NCBI GenBank assembly: GCA_019044685.2
Contig: JAGTXX020000009.1
Coordinates: forward strand, 1,240,001-1,304,000
Direction of reading: 5' to 3'
DNA: 64,000 bases
Source: Nannochloris sp. 'desiccata'
Lineage: Eukaryota; Chlorophyta; Trebouxiophyceae; Chlorellales; Chlorellaceae
The notes under the pieces were generated by a model. It did no database searches. It worked only from the letters and a program-made list of their open reading frames with translations, and was not told where the DNA came from. Of the stretch, positions 12,341-23,910 are shown one piece after another. The position numbers were made by a program, and so were the translations under genes. Within the stretch, counting starts at the first letter, position 1. Every line of letters starts with the position of its first letter.

Positions 12341-13426
12341 TCAAAGTTTCTTACATTTCTGGTTATGCTTTGGTATATAAGGTGTCTTTATAGGATGATA
12401 AAATTTTGCATCAAAACATGCTTTCTTTTGCACTACGTCTTCTACAGGCTCTGAGAGTTCTGCTGCTCTAGGACCTTGCCAGATATTCGTGCCCACCATA
12501 GCATCGGGCATCGACGCGCATTCTAGCCCCTTTTGTGTGAACAGCGTAGGGTAATACACTTCGAGGTAGCCACCAGAGGCCTGCGAATCAACTGCCATCT
12601 GCCGCAGCGCTGTCCTTGAGAGCCTCCGGAAGGGCATGAAACACGAAGCGCGCCTCCGCCGTGGCACTGACCAGGCAAGCCATCCACCTATTTCCCCCCA
12701 ATGCGCCCAATTCTTATTGGACCATGACCAAATCTGAAGATCGAAGCATAATAAATCTGCAAAGGAAGACAAGGACGGTGCCAAGCAATCAAGGTAATGC
12801 CCATTGCATCTCACATCCTCTTCAAAAAACCAAAAATAACTTGCCTTGGCAAATTTATGTTGAGGTTCAATGACAGTTTTGAAAAATTTCAAGATGGTGG
12901 GTGTTTGCCAATATTCATTAGTAGGGTCAAATCCCTCCAGATCTGGCGATGAGTCCGATGCGTTCAATAAGAAAATCTGATGGGATAGGTTTCCTACTGA
13001 GACATTAAAGAGACGGGTACTAGAGAATCTTTTGTGTTTGATAGTCCATGCCTCATGTGTGTCGTCAAAGAGTAAGAAGACGTTGTCAGCCCCAAGGTCG
13101 GCAATCATTGCCTTGTAAATTTGGAGTGTAGAGCGAGGGGAACTGGACGCTTGCAGCACGTATATTGTGTTTCGCGTAGAAGGTTGAGGCTTCCTTTCAT
13201 GAATGATATCCATATCCCTTCTAATGCACCAACGTTGGCGCGCTCGAAAGAGTCCATAGGCATAAGATTGAAGAAACCCCGGTGATGGATTGCCGTTTGG
13301 TGCCGCCACACCACAGGACAAAAGAGGTGACAGAAGCCAAGGAGCACTTGCGAGGCAAGTCAATATGATAAATAAACGCCTAGAACTGTGGTTTCTTGTG
13401 TATAAGGGGGGCATATATCTGCTCAC
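12341..13426 (-). CDS. Putative type II membrane glycosyltransferase-like protein
   Basis: A single open frame of 361 residues. A hydrophobic segment at residues 17-40 (LFIILTCLASAPWLL) can serve as a signal anchor. The luminal part contains YVLQASSSPRS, a predicted Rossmann-like start, and FWFFEEDVRCNGHY, whose acidic EED resembles the DxD-type metal/nucleotide-sugar motif of GT-A glycosyltransferases. Tryptophan-rich stretches (IWSWSNKNWAHWGEIGGWLAW) and a Cys-containing C-terminus follow. I do not recognise a named family. A Golgi glycosyltransferase is the best guess from topology and motif. The next gene upstream is the DOMON-b561 gene on the same strand. Confidence 0.6.
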   Translation of the reverse strand: MSRYMPPLYTRNHSSRRLFIILTCLASAPWLLSPLLSCGVAAPNGNPSPGFLQSYAYGLFRARQRWCIRRDMDIIHERKPQPSTRNTIYVLQASSSPRSTLQIYKAMIADLGADNVFLLFDDTHEAWTIKHKRFSSTRLFNVSVGNLSHQIFLLNASDSSPDLEGFDPTNEYWQTPTILKFFKTVIEPQHKFAKASYFWFFEEDVRCNGHYLDCLAPSLSSFADLLCFDLQIWSWSNKNWAHWGEIGGWLAWSVPRRRRASCFMPFRRLSRTALRQMAVDSQASGGYLEVYYPTLFTQKGLECASMPDAMVGTNIWQGPRAAELSEPVEDVVQKKACFDAKFYHPIKTPYIPKHNQKCKKL

Positions 13427-13901
13427 CAGTAACTAATTAGGTGTAATCCCCAATGGCAGCTGCAGTCAACATAATGCGTTTATTACACTCACGTGGAGAA
13501 GACAAAATCTAGCGTCTATGCCAGTATTCATAACTTTAAACTTGGCAACCTGCCAGGCTGACAGTTACACGTGCTTATCATAAGTATCATAGACCGCAAT
13601 CTGAGCACAAGGTGGAAAATTTTGCTGTGAATACGGTAGTTCCATGTCCCTCCCAAGCCAAGCAAAACTTATAATACAGTACTATTGGCGCCGGACACGA
13701 TATAGAGGGGACGCCCGACAGCGCCCGACAGGCCTTCCTCTTTGGTTGTCCGGCGCCAGGGTGCGGTGGAAATTGCCAACTTATTTGGCTTTCAAGGGCT
13801 ATATGACCTTGCGTTACAAGAAAGTATTGCTGTAAATTTTCATGGGCTTCAAAGAAAGGCATCAAATTCCTCTATTAAAAATGCAAACTTTCAACACAAA
13901 T
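13427..13901. other. Intergenic region with a GC-rich inverted repeat
   Basis: This lies between two minus-strand genes. A perfect 10-bp inverted repeat, GGCGCCGGAC at 13687-13696 and GTCCGGCGCC at 13748-13757, encloses about 50 bases rich in CGCCCGACAG. It could be a terminator-like hairpin or a relic of a small inverted-repeat element. No gene was seen. Confidence 0.45.
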
Positions 13902-15926
13902 TCAACTTCTTGGTTGCTCTACATCGCTTCCACTTCCGCCACCTCCCACCTTGCTTTCATCGGTGCGGTGCTGCTGCTGTCCCGCCAAATTTGGCCTTAA
14001 GGCCGTCACTGGCTCTTGCAACTCTTTTACCGCAGTGGCTGCCTCTCTTTCTTGATCTACATTTGCAAACTGAGCTTTCATTAAAGCAGGAGGGGGCAAC
14101 CTCAAATAATCTATGCTCTCTTTCAGTATTCCCGCCCCTAAAATTAAGCCAAAGACGACGGAGTAACTAATAACCGCCCAAGATCCAACTTGCTTGACAT
14201 TAATGATGCCATAATAGATATTCGCGACAGCAAGAAGTACAGCCGATCGACCGATCCAGTGGTGTCCTAATGCCCAGGCTCTTCGATACCGAGAATCTAA
14301 ATGCGGTCGGAATAACAGAGCGCTAAGTTGTACTAAACCTAGTGTCGTTGCTGCGATGCCGAGATTGAAATGAAGCGTATACGTTGTTTTATTGCCTCCT
14401 AGAGCTGAGAAAATAAGTATAAATGCAGTTAAAACGCAAATCAACCCAAAAACTTGCATAGCACGGTGAATTTGAAACCAAATTGGGCCTAAATTTTTGA
14501 AAGATCTGGCGACAACTGTACCGCTCAAGATAACAGTCCATCCTATAACCATAAGCCACGCGTGTGCATTCTTTTTAGCCTCAGCGGATGTGTCTGTGGT
14601 ACTAATAGCTGCTCCAGAAGCAAGGTCAAGAGACGCAGCACCTCTGGTGTCGTGCTGCTGTAATAGCCCCGTGGTGGGATTTAATGTCCCTTTAGCATAG
14701 AGGACATTAAGCTGGCCATTAGTTATCGACGTAGCAGGTAAACTTACAGTAAATTTTCCCTGAGCATTACTACTCCCATCACTACGAGCTTCTACATTGC
14801 TGAACGCCAGCTGACCAGGTGGGGCTACCGCTCGACTACTTTTGCCGCCTAGAAAGTAGTCTTTCAAAACAGCCCCTTGTTGGAAATTTTCAGGGCTACA
14901 GATGTCAGGGGAGGATTCAGATACACAGGGGAGAAGTACTTGCGCAGTCGAGCCTACCATTTGTCCCGGGGTAGCAGGAAAGCCGAGAGCCAACCACTCG
15001 TTGCCGCTGATGGTGCCTGACAGCCCAAATTCTATACTTATATTACGACCACCACTGCTCCCAGACGGGGAAAATGAGTCGGGAGAAAGTGCGTTCCAAT
15101 GGACAGTAAGTACGTTTGCTCCTAGGGTTGTACAGGTAGAAAAACTTGCAAGCACACTGCCACCTGTGCGACTGCATGTCGGGAGAGGTGGTATTGGACT
15201 AGTAGTATTGGGTGCCGTTGCAGCAGGAGTGGCAGCAGAAGCTTCAGCACGAAGGTTGTCGTTTACATCTCCAATCGTTGCTGCTGGAATGCTACTACTT
15301 TTTAAGTCTGTAGTAACAACGTCATAGGGAAATGCAGCACCAATATGAGCTCGTAAACTGCCATCACTGGCCACCGGTCCTACCGCAGCAACATGCGTAA
15401 ATGGATCTTTGGTAAGATCTTCTATAGAATCAGGTAATTCAACTGTAAATGTGGCCACTAGAGAGCCATCTTCAGAATCAACAGCAGCTGCAGAATCTTG
15501 GATTTGAAAAGAGCCAGGGATTTTAGTGGCTGGATCGTAATCAGTGAGCTTATATCCATCGATTCGAGCTCCAGTTGGGCAACCTGGACCTAGTTCACAT
15601 TTTAGGAGGATGACAGAGTCTGTACCGAGCATTCTGGGCCCAAAACCGAAGCCGCCCCAAGCCCCGCTGGCAGCAGCGTCAACTTTAATTTTCAAGCCAC
15701 CTCTCCAGGAAGTCCCAGATCCTGTCACAGATGGAGTTAGAGTGTAGTAAAACGTATAAGGCACAAGCGGATCTAGGGTTGTGATTGTGCTGCAGTCTTC
15801 GAAGGTCTCTGGAGGAGAATCACCCACCGCCAGCTGGCAAGTATTGGGCTGTTCGGGGGGCAGCTGGGCACGGCATGGGCAGTGCAAGACTATCAAGGTT
15901 AAGTAAAATGAGATGAGAGTCTTCAT
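13902..15926 (-). CDS. DOMON-DOMON-cytochrome b561 transmembrane oxidoreductase (CYBDOM)
   Basis: A single exon encodes 674 residues. A signal peptide (MKTLISFYLTLIVLHCPC) is followed by two DOMON beta-sandwich domains (about 35-190 and 245-420), each with a GGFGFGP- or LALGFPA-type strand. A cytochrome b561 domain follows (about 455-610) with five or six membrane helices. Histidines in HAWLMVIGW, IHRAMQ, LHFNLG and LGHHWIG are suitably placed for two b hemes. The cytosolic tail is hydrophilic. CYBDOM proteins pass electrons across membranes, using ascorbate or similar donors, and several plant members act as ferric reductases or in cell-wall redox. The exact acceptor is unknown. A decayed copy of this gene's 3' end lies at 12135-12300. 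Confidence 0.88.
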   Translation of the reverse strand: MKTLISFYLTLIVLHCPCRAQLPPEQPNTCQLAVGDSPPETFEDCSTITTLDPLVPYTFYYTLTPSVTGSGTSWRGGLKIKVDAAASGAWGGFGFGPRMLGTDSVILLKCELGPGCPTGARIDGYKLTDYDPATKIPGSFQIQDSAAAVDSEDGSLVATFTVELPDSIEDLTKDPFTHVAAVGPVASDGSLRAHIGAAFPYDVVTTDLKSSSIPAATIGDVNDNLRAEASAATPAATAPNTTSPIPPLPTCSRTGGSVLASFSTCTTLGANVLTVHWNALSPDSFSPSGSSGGRNISIEFGLSGTISGNEWLALGFPATPGQMVGSTAQVLLPCVSESSPDICSPENFQQGAVLKDYFLGGKSSRAVAPPGQLAFSNVEARSDGSSNAQGKFTVSLPATSITNGQLNVLYAKGTLNPTTGLLQQHDTRGAASLDLASGAAISTTDTSAEAKKNAHAWLMVIGWTVILSGTVVARSFKNLGPIWFQIHRAMQVFGLICVLTAFILIFSALGGNKTTYTLHFNLGIAATTLGLVQLSALLFRPHLDSRYRRAWALGHHWIGRSAVLLAVANIYYGIINVKQVGSWAVISYSVVFGLILGAGILKESIDYLRLPPPALMKAQFANVDQEREAATAVKELQEPVTALRPNLAGQQQHRTDESKVGGGGSGSDVEQPRS

Positions 15927-16214
15927 GGCGCTGGTGTTGCGGGTAACGAGATTTTGTTAAAACTTTTTTGCTACCCACCCAAGCAGCATTACCTGTGTTG
16001 CAATAGCCTGCGATCTCTCACTCTCTAGCAGTATTTGGCAGATAAGCAAGGTAATGAGAATGCCAAGGACACCAAAGTTCAGGGTAAATATAATTTACAC
16101 GTTTGTTTGATGATTAGTACCAAGTCCCGCTACACCAACAGGCAGCAGCTATGTTTAAAAATCCGAGGTAGCAATAATTGATGCTAATTTTTCATTAAAT
16201 CGTATTTAGAGATA

Positions 16215-17735
16215 ATGGATGACCTTTTAGAAGTGGACCCACAAGTCCCACCGAAGCTTTTATGCATTTTACACGATGAATTTAAAGGTAAAAGTTGCAA
16301 ATTGTCACCTCTGATCGCACATTTGGTAATTTGAGGCTCTCCCCTGCACCCTCGAAAACTCATAAATAATCTGTGTTTTCCATTCATAAAATATACAGAT
16401 CCTTCAGGAAGGTCACTGGCTCAAAATTCCAATTTTTTAAAAGGCGTTAAATGGTCACCAGACGGCGTCTGTTACCTCACTGCAGCAGATGACAATTGCC
16501 TTCGTATCTACGATATACCACCATCTCTAGGATCATCTGTGGCAATTTTAGACGATGATGAAAATCTAGTAAGAAATAGCAATGATCCTAGTCAACAGCA
16601 ACTACATGGCGACCTGTATTCTCCCGCTCTTCGAATAAAGGCTGGGGAGCTTATTTACGACTATGCGTGGTACCCCTGGGCTTCGGCAATCGATCCAGCA
16701 ACTTGTTGTTTTGCTGTGACCACCCGTGCACACCCTGTTCACCTCTATGATGCTGTATCAGGCCAATTACGCTGTTCTTATAGGCCGTTTAATAAGCTTG
16801 ATGAAATGGAGGCAGCTTATAGCATCAATTTTAGCCCGGATGGCTCTAAAATCTTTGCTGGAGGACGCAATAGTGTCATATATATTTTTGATTTGAATCG
16901 ACCGGGCAGAGATCATGATACGATATCTACTTATAGTAAAAATAATGAAAACAAGAGCAAAAGTTTTGGTGGTCAAATCAGTGGTCAACCAGGAATCATT
17001 TCATGCATAGCATGCGCTAAAGGTATCACTGGTCTCATGGCTGCTGGTTCATATTCAGGTATAGCTGCTCTCTACGATTATAGAACACCAACACAGCAAC
17101 TCGCGGTGTTAGAAGGCCACACTGGGGGTATTACTCACTTGAAATTCTCTCCTTGCGGGACCTATCTCTACACCGGAGCCAGAAGAGATGGTCTTATTTA
17201 CTGCTGGGATGCCCGCAACATGTCTGGAGCGATGTATCAATTACAACGAGAAGTGAGTACGACGAATCAGCGTGTATATTTCGATATTGAGCCTTGTGGA
17301 AGGCACTTAGCAAGTGGTGGTGAAGATGGTGTTCTAAGGTTTTGGGATTTGCGAGATGGTAGTGAAGCTGGAAAGTTTAGAGTTGCTGAAAGTGATACAG
17401 TGAATGGATGTGAGTTTCACCCTAGTTTACCTGTGTTGGCTACTGCCACAGGGCATCGTAGATTCTTTGATGACGAGGAAGAGAATAGTTCGGAGGACGA
17501 AGAGGTTGAAGAGCCAAGGGATGACACCGGTGTGGAAGACCATGGTGATCGTCTAGAAACAAGTAGTGGCGGGGAAGATGATACAGTAAAGTGCGTTAGA
17601 AGTGGGGAAGGGCAGTTTAGTTTAAACCGGGATGAGAATGCTCTCTGTTTGTTTAGGGTGGGAATGAGGGTGGTCAACTTGAAGGACGATGACGTTTTGG
17701 TGGGGTCTGCTGAGGAAGGTGAGGAAATAACGTGA
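16215..17735 (+). CDS. WRAP53: WRAP53/TCAB1-like WD40 protein (telomerase Cajal body protein)
   Basis: Exon 1 (16215-16287, MDDLLEVDPQVPPKLLC...) and exon 2 (16399-17735) join as G|AT and give 469 residues. Seven WD-type blades are visible. They include FLKGVKWSPDG, the family-typical start DYAWYPWASAIDPATCC, YSINFSPDGSKIFAGG, LKFSPCGTYLYTGARRDG and LASGGEDGVLRFWDLRDG. In animals this protein binds the CAB box of scaRNAs and telomerase RNA and brings H/ACA particles to Cajal bodies. The same role here is inferred from the strong family match. The last 110 residues are an acidic Glu/Asp tail that the core family does not need. Confidence 0.9.
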
Positions 17736-17922
17736 AAATTCAATGTTGAGAATCACAATTGTAATTTATTGATAACCTCAAATCAAGTGAACACGTCATT
17801 CGGGTGGTAAGCCTCAAAGAAATAGTAATCTTTGCTGTAAAAAATAATCAAATATAAATGATCTAAAATTTCGAGGTAGATATGAATTATGGCGACATAA
17901 GCGCTTAGATCTGGATCTCAAC

Positions 17923-20808
17923 ATGAGAATTGTATTGCTTGGGAGTGCATTGCTATTTTGGAGCTTATCTGGCATCGCGTCTGCTCAAATCAGTAATTCT
18001 GTAGCTGATGACTCTGACGTAAAAATTGACGGCAATAAATTTTTAAAAAGGGAAGCATTCTCTGACAAACGTGGCGATGCACCATTCAGAAGGTAATATT
18101 TGCTTGAATCAAACTCTTCGCTCCGCTAAAATCCCTGCTTGATCACATCACACCAAAATTCTACCCCCCTCGTCCCTTCAAAGCTGAGTCTCCCCTCTTC
18201 CCAAAAATACAGAGACGAAACTGAGAACAGCGTTTGTGGACAAGATCTTGCTGTCCGTTGGCATGCAGAAGTCAGTTCTTCCATCTACGCCACCCCTCTC
18301 ATCACAGATCTCTACAATGACGGCCGCAAAGATATCATCATTCCAGGATTCCGCCGCCGTTTACACATCTTAGAAGGCCGTACTGGCGCTGAAGACACTA
18401 TTTTCGAAGCGCAGCATCGCTCTACGCTACATGCTAGCCCTCTATTATACGATATCGATTTTGACGGGGTACTAGATATCCTAGTAGCCACTTATGATGG
18501 TGACATTCAATTTTTTAAAGATACTGGCGCCGAAGCGTCCTATCGTCTTTTCATTCCTAGACTTCGAGTGAAACGCGATTGGTATGCAGGATTAAACCCT
18601 GATCCCAATGATCATAGTCACCCTGATGTGGGTGCTGATGCTGACGACTCTGGCATTGGAGAGAGGAGTAATATAGGCAGAAGGAGAAGAGAAGGTGGTG
18701 ACGGTAGTGGTGGCGGGAGTGGTAGTCAGAAACGCCGTCGTTCTTTGCTTCAAGTTGACGTTGCATCCTTGCACAATAATGGAGGTGCTACTGTCCAGCA
18801 ACGTGAGGAAATCAGTGAAGAAGCTGCTGAATCATTTACTGAGCTCTTTGCTGACGAAGAACAAAACCAAGGCGGCGATGTCGGTGGTCGTGGCAGAGGT
18901 GCTGATGTGCATGAGCCTGACAACTCTAGCAGAGATGCAGATTGGTTGGATGTTACGAATGTTTATGATGAAATAGATGATGAAGAGTACGATGGCCCAT
19001 TCGTTGGTGGTGATGAAGACAATGAAGAAAAAGACAACGAAGAAGAAAAAGAAAATACAAATCATGTTCTTCATGGCGGTAATGTCCGGCATGTACGTAG
19101 AGGTCACCGAGGTCGTCAAGAACGACCCCATAGCCACGGTAATTCTCACTACGATGATAGTGAGTTTATTGAAGAAGAGACTGATGATTATTTCAACGTC
19201 TATACCCCTCCTGGCGACAACAACAACAACGATAATGATCTTATCAAGGATGGCCACGGTGGAGATTATCAAGCGAAAGCGGAACTCTGGGAAGACGACA
19301 TGAACACCGCCCCTGATGAAATCAGCCCTGAAGTCGACGCTCCATACGTCTGGATAGACGCTCACGTCATGGCGACCCCTTCTATCGCAGATATAGACAA
19401 CGATGGTCGAGATGAACTCGTTGTTCCAGTATCATACTTTTTTGACCCTGGAGATTACGCTGCTGACTCAGCGCGAGCACGTGCTGCTGTAGGTAAAGAC
19501 GGAGACCCTGGTAAATACCTCGCATCTGGTATAGTGGTGTACGATCTCCATACACGGGGAATCAAATGGAATCAACACCTAGATCTGTCAACAAGGTATA
19601 CTCGGTACAAGGCGGAGATTCATTCAATACCTACACTCGCTGATATTGATAATGATGGCCGATTAGAGATTATTGTAGGTACATCCATGGGATGGGTGTA
19701 CGTCCTGGACCCCAACACTGGCCAGGCGTTGGATGGATGGCCTGTACAATTGGGCGATGTTCAAGGACAAGTGGCAGTAGGGGATGTTGATAACGATGGA
19801 TGGCTTGAAATAATCGCAGCTGATGCCCGTGGAAGCGTTGTTGCATTAAGATTGAGTGGTAAAGAAGTGTGGGAACGACATGTGGGGAGTGCAATTGGTG
19901 CTGGAGCGACTCTTGCAGATTTTGATGGTGACGGGAAATTAGAGATCGTTATTGGTACTTTTGATGGTCGTATTTTTGTATTAGATGGCGCTACGGGAAA
20001 AGATAAACCTGGTTTCCCATTTAGGACGTATGGAAGAATCACAGCTCCAATTATGGTAACAAAACTCTCAGATCCAAAGCTTCCAGGGCTACAATTAGTT
20101 GCTACCTCACATGACGGGTTTTTGTATGTGGTGGATTCTTTAACTGCGTGCGCTGATTCTCTGGATTTAGGCGAGCCGTCGTACGCTATGGTATTAGCAG
20201 ATGATTTAGCACATACAGGACGTATGGATCTCCTCGTAGCAACCTCAGGAGGGAATATATATGCGATTCGAACTCCAGCAAAGTTCCAACCGCTGAAAGT
20301 CTGGCCGAGTCAAACACCTGGGCCTGGCACTGCTGGCTTTGTAGCAAAATGGGATTGGGAGGGAATCTACGCGACAGCTGCGTCACGTGTCCCTCGCGAT
20401 GTTCGTGGAGAAGCTGTTCAAGTACGGGTGACTGTAGTGGATAAACGCCCCCCTTTGATTGGAGGAAAACTTCATGGTCCTTACAAAATATCCGTAGCTC
20501 TACAAGGAGTAGGGGCCAAAGAGATGGGTATGGGCGATCAACCAGTGATTGGTATGAGTAATATAGTGAATAAAACAGGGACCTACGTGATGGAAATACC
20601 CTGCCCTCGAACCCGCACTTCCGCGACAATCAGAGTTGAAATGAAAGATGAGACGGGGGCGATGTTTTCCGATGAATTTGCTCTGTCTTTCCATATTCAT
20701 TTTTATAGATTGTTGAAATGGTTGGCGGTAGGGCCGTTTGCGTTTACTGCAGCTGCGGTGTTGTTTATGAGTGGAGGGAATGCCCTACGAGTGGAATTGC
20801 CTTCTTAA
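17923..20808 (+). CDS. DEX1: DEX1-like FG-GAP/integrin-alpha repeat membrane protein
   Basis: Exon 1 (17923-18092) encodes a signal peptide (MRIVLLGSALLFWSLSGIAS). It joins at AG|A to exon 2 (18213-20808), giving 921 residues. At least five FG-GAP repeats carry the Ca2+-binding pattern DxDxDG: DIDFDG, DIDNDG twice, DVDNDG and DFDGDG. The opening VRWHAEVSSSIYATPLI matches plant DEX1 closely. A poorly conserved acidic, low-complexity insert (residues about 165-410) separates the first repeat from the rest. One transmembrane helix ends the protein (LLKWLAVGPFAFTAAAVLFM). In Arabidopsis DEX1 is needed for pollen exine patterning and is thought to bind Ca2+. In an alga a role in the secretory pathway or cell wall is an inference. 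Confidence 0.9.
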
Positions 20809-21142
20809 GGAAACAGAAACAATTAATTATTCACTTTATTCTCATTTAGGGTTTTTTTTGCTCGTGTAAGAACTCTCAAGACCTATTTCTGCATTTTAGT
20901 GAGGTTATTTTATAACAATTTACCAAGGGTATTGGGTAGCAAAGCAAACAAAAAACAGCATCATCAAGCATCGGGTGGGGGCAGAGTGTATCATGGAGTA
21001 CAAAATTCAGGAAAAAGACAAAAAAAATTAAAAGTTCAATGCAATTATATATAATTCATAACTTTCTTCCTATCTTCTCTGGACGTATTAACCTTTTCTT
21101 TTTGTCTCTATCTATCATAGGTAAAAGATAATCATTTTCTTT
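20809..21142. other. 3' intergenic region between convergent genes
   Basis: AT-rich 3' regions of DEX1 and the enoyl-ACP reductase. No gene or structured element was seen. Confidence 0.4.
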
Positions 21143-22446
21143 TTACTTTCTCTCAGCTTGTCTGTCAAGGAGAGTCTTAGAATCAGGGGCCAGTCCCATA
21201 ATATTGAGTCCATTATCAACATACATCACCTGGCCGGTAATCGCAGATGCCAAGGGAGAAAGTAAAAATGCAGCAACTCGGCCAACCTCGATCGCATGAA
21301 GTTCCTTTTGGAAAGGAGCGTTTTCATAAGAGTATGCAATCATATCATCAATAAATCCAATAGCTTTGGCAGCACGAGAGCCAAGAGGGCCAGCAGAGAT
21401 GGAGTTGACACGAACTTGATGTTTGCGACCGGCTTCGTAGGCAAGCACTCTGGTATCTGATTCAAGAGCAGCTTTAGCGGAGGACATACCACCACCATAT
21501 CCGGGAATGACCTTATCAGCAGCAATATACGTAAGGGAGATAGCAGAGCCACCGACGTTCATCAAGGGAGCGAAGTGCTGGAGCATAGAGACGAAAGAGT
21601 ATGAAGAAGCAGACATTGCTGCGAGATAGCCCTTGCGAGAGGTTTCCAAAAGAGGTTTAGCGACTTCAGGCCCATTAGCAAGAGAATGAACGACAATATC
21701 GATCTTGCCAATGTCTTTTTGAACCTTACCAGCGACTTCAGAGACAGTCCATCCTTGGTTGCCGGCATAACGTTTGTTGGTAGCAATCTCTTCAGGCACG
21801 TCGTCAAGGGAGTCAAAAACGGCATCCATGGGGTAGATATGGCTGAATTCCATAAGTTTACCGTTCGAGAGTTTGCGGGATTCATCGAATTTGCCACGAC
21901 GGAAGCTGGTTTCAAAAATGTTTAAGGCAGGAACCCAGACGCCAATGGAAATTTCACAACCAGCTTCAGCAAGAGACTTGGCAATAGCCCATCCGAAACC
22001 CTGCATATAGTATAGTAAGGATAATTAAATAAGACGTCGACTCTCTTTAATAAAATGGGGTAAGAAAAAGAGTAGCGAGGACAGCAGTTGTGTCACTTAC
22101 ATTGTCATCAGCAATTCCGGCAATGAAAGCCTTCTTGCCTGCAAATAGAACATGTAATATAAGCTTCATATATTAAAGAACCCATAATGCGTAAATGCGA
22201 TACAATGTATCAGGCGAGGCTAGTTTACTAACCGCGCAGATCGATTGTAAGTCCATCTCCGTTGGCAGTGACAGACACAGTGCTAGACTTGCGGCTTCGG
22301 ATTGCGATGGGACGTCCAGGAGCAAAGACAGCAATCTGGCTAGGGCGAGTGACCTGAACAGCTCTAGCAGCGTTGGACCTGGCGACATGGGTGCGCTGCA
22401 TGGCGCTGATGACAGTCTGAGCGCGACTGATGGTCTGAGAAGCCAT
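21143..22446 (-). CDS. fabI: Plastid enoyl-[acyl-carrier-protein] reductase (NADH), plant type
   Basis: Three exons on the minus strand (22446-22233, 22138-22101, 22000-21143) join in phase into 369 residues. The first 70 residues are an Arg-, Ser- and Ala-rich plastid transit peptide. The mature part starts [20 protein letters not shown], a standard FabI NAD-binding opening. The active-site region [20 protein letters not shown] carries the Tyr and Lys of the short-chain dehydrogenase family. The [18 protein letters not shown] insert is specific to plant enzymes. The enzyme carries out the last reduction of each cycle of type II fatty acid synthesis in the plastid stroma. The middle exon is only 38 bases. 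A second ATG further upstream in the same frame (22491) is less likely because plant proteins begin close to MASQ. Confidence 0.93.
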
Positions 22447-23117
22447 TGTAGATAAGAGATATAGAGTTAAACAATTAGATTTATAATGCACGTTGTTTGC
22501 TAAATGACGACCAAACTGGCTGCATCAACCAAAAATGAAAATTTTCTTCTTGGCCAAGGCCCCATTGCACTTTTGGACGCAGGTCGTATAGTTAACTTAT
22601 GTCAATAGTGTGCCATTGGTATCATTTGTACTGTCCGCACACGGGTTTTGGATGGAGGGCAGCGCGAGAGGAGGTCAAGACGATTAAAACGTATGGTGCC
22701 GCCTAAAACGTCACCACCCACCGCCCTTTTTTAATCTTTATAGATGGGCTTGCTTAGGGGCTGCAAGCGTGCCTTTAAAGCATTGTGATTGTTGTACACG
22801 CAGTTTGGAAAGCTCAAATTCTCAAGTTAATATAAATCCGTGCATTACAGAATGCTGTTGCTCCGGTCACCGCACGGTGCAGTGAGAGCCACTTGCCAAA
22901 ATTTATCAAAGAACATATTTATTTAACAACATTTATTCTAATAGGAAATTCAACAGTTTTAATACAATTGAAACCCCTACTGTGCCGTTTATACCGCACG
23001 TTACAGGTGTGTTCTATCGATTCAACCAAAGAATTCCACAATCTTGTTCAAAGAAAAGTCCTTATCGCGGCTATACGCACCATACAAATCATTATATACC
23101 ATATTCCATCATTCCTT
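22447..23117. other. Divergent promoter region
   Basis: This lies between the divergent fabI and small membrane protein genes and presumably holds both promoters. Open frame continues upstream of 23118 in the same frame as the next gene, so its start is uncertain. Nothing else was recognised. Confidence 0.35.
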
Positions 23118-23910
23118 ATGGTTCCATGGATGAAGCCATCTCAGATTGGCCGCGCATTGCCCGCGGGTAGCTCAAAAAATATGGTGCTCCCAACCCGCTT
23201 TTCAAGCACACGGATTGGTAGTTTGAATATGCTTTCTGCAATGCGTAGTCAGCCCGCGGATAACAAGAATTCCCTAAAAAAATCAGGTTCCTCTTCAAAC
23301 TTATCACAATTACAATCGACGGTGACAGCAACAGCAACAGCAGGAGCCCTCGCTCGCATTGTCCCTCAAGCTTCTTCAACCGCAATGGGGAGCACACAGC
23401 AGCCTTCTCTTGCATCATTAGTGGTAGGTTCACCATCGCTGCGCTTTTCTTTCTTTTCTCCATTCTTTTTTTCCTCAACCTGCCGCCTCTCTTCTGTGTC
23501 AACTGCTCGTTATATTTTTCTCACTTAAAAACTTTCCCCCCTTCTTCTTGTTCTTGCAGACATCTAGCATAGATTTTGAAGAAAGGCTTCATGACATTGT
23601 CGCCGCCGAGGTTGAATCTGCTATTGCTATTGCAGTACGCAATGCTATGGAGAAGGAAATGGTCAGCGTTGAGGAAGCCGTCAGCAACGCATTAAAGGCG
23701 GATCGCAACTCGATGGATCTGAGAGCTAATGTGAATACTTTGGTAGCTGTTATTGGGATTGTTATCTTTGAGAGAGGGGTTTGGACAGCTTGGGATGTCT
23801 GTTTTGGTGACTCTGCGTGGAGTGAAGTTGTTTCTGTTGGAATTGGTCTTGGAATCTTGACAGCAATCCGGGTGTTTAACATTCCGTTAGCAGAATGGAG
23901 AAAGCCTTGA
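23118..23910 (+). CDS. Hypothetical small membrane protein, possibly organellar
   Basis: Exon 1 (23118-23423) ends at a GTG|GTAGGT donor and exon 2 (23560-23910) starts after TTCTTGCAG. They join in phase 0 to about 218 residues. The N-terminal 100 residues are Ser-, Ala- and Thr-rich and basic, like an organelle targeting sequence. A predicted amphipathic helix (FEERLHDIVAAEVESAIAIA) is followed by two hydrophobic helices (NTLVAVIGIVIF and VVSVGIGLGILTAIRVF). The start is uncertain: an ATG at 23181 is in frame, and the frame stays open further upstream. I do not recognise the family. Confidence 0.65.

Noticed and set aside
13687..13757. GC-rich inverted repeat considered as a tRNA or other structured RNA
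   Set aside because: The arms and loop do not fit a cloverleaf or another known RNA, so it is only reported as an inverted repeat.
18832..19365. A 177-codon open frame on the minus strand inside DEX1
   Set aside because: It is antisense to the acidic insert of DEX1. Asp/Glu codons on one strand read as hydrophobic codons on the other, so the frame is a composition effect.
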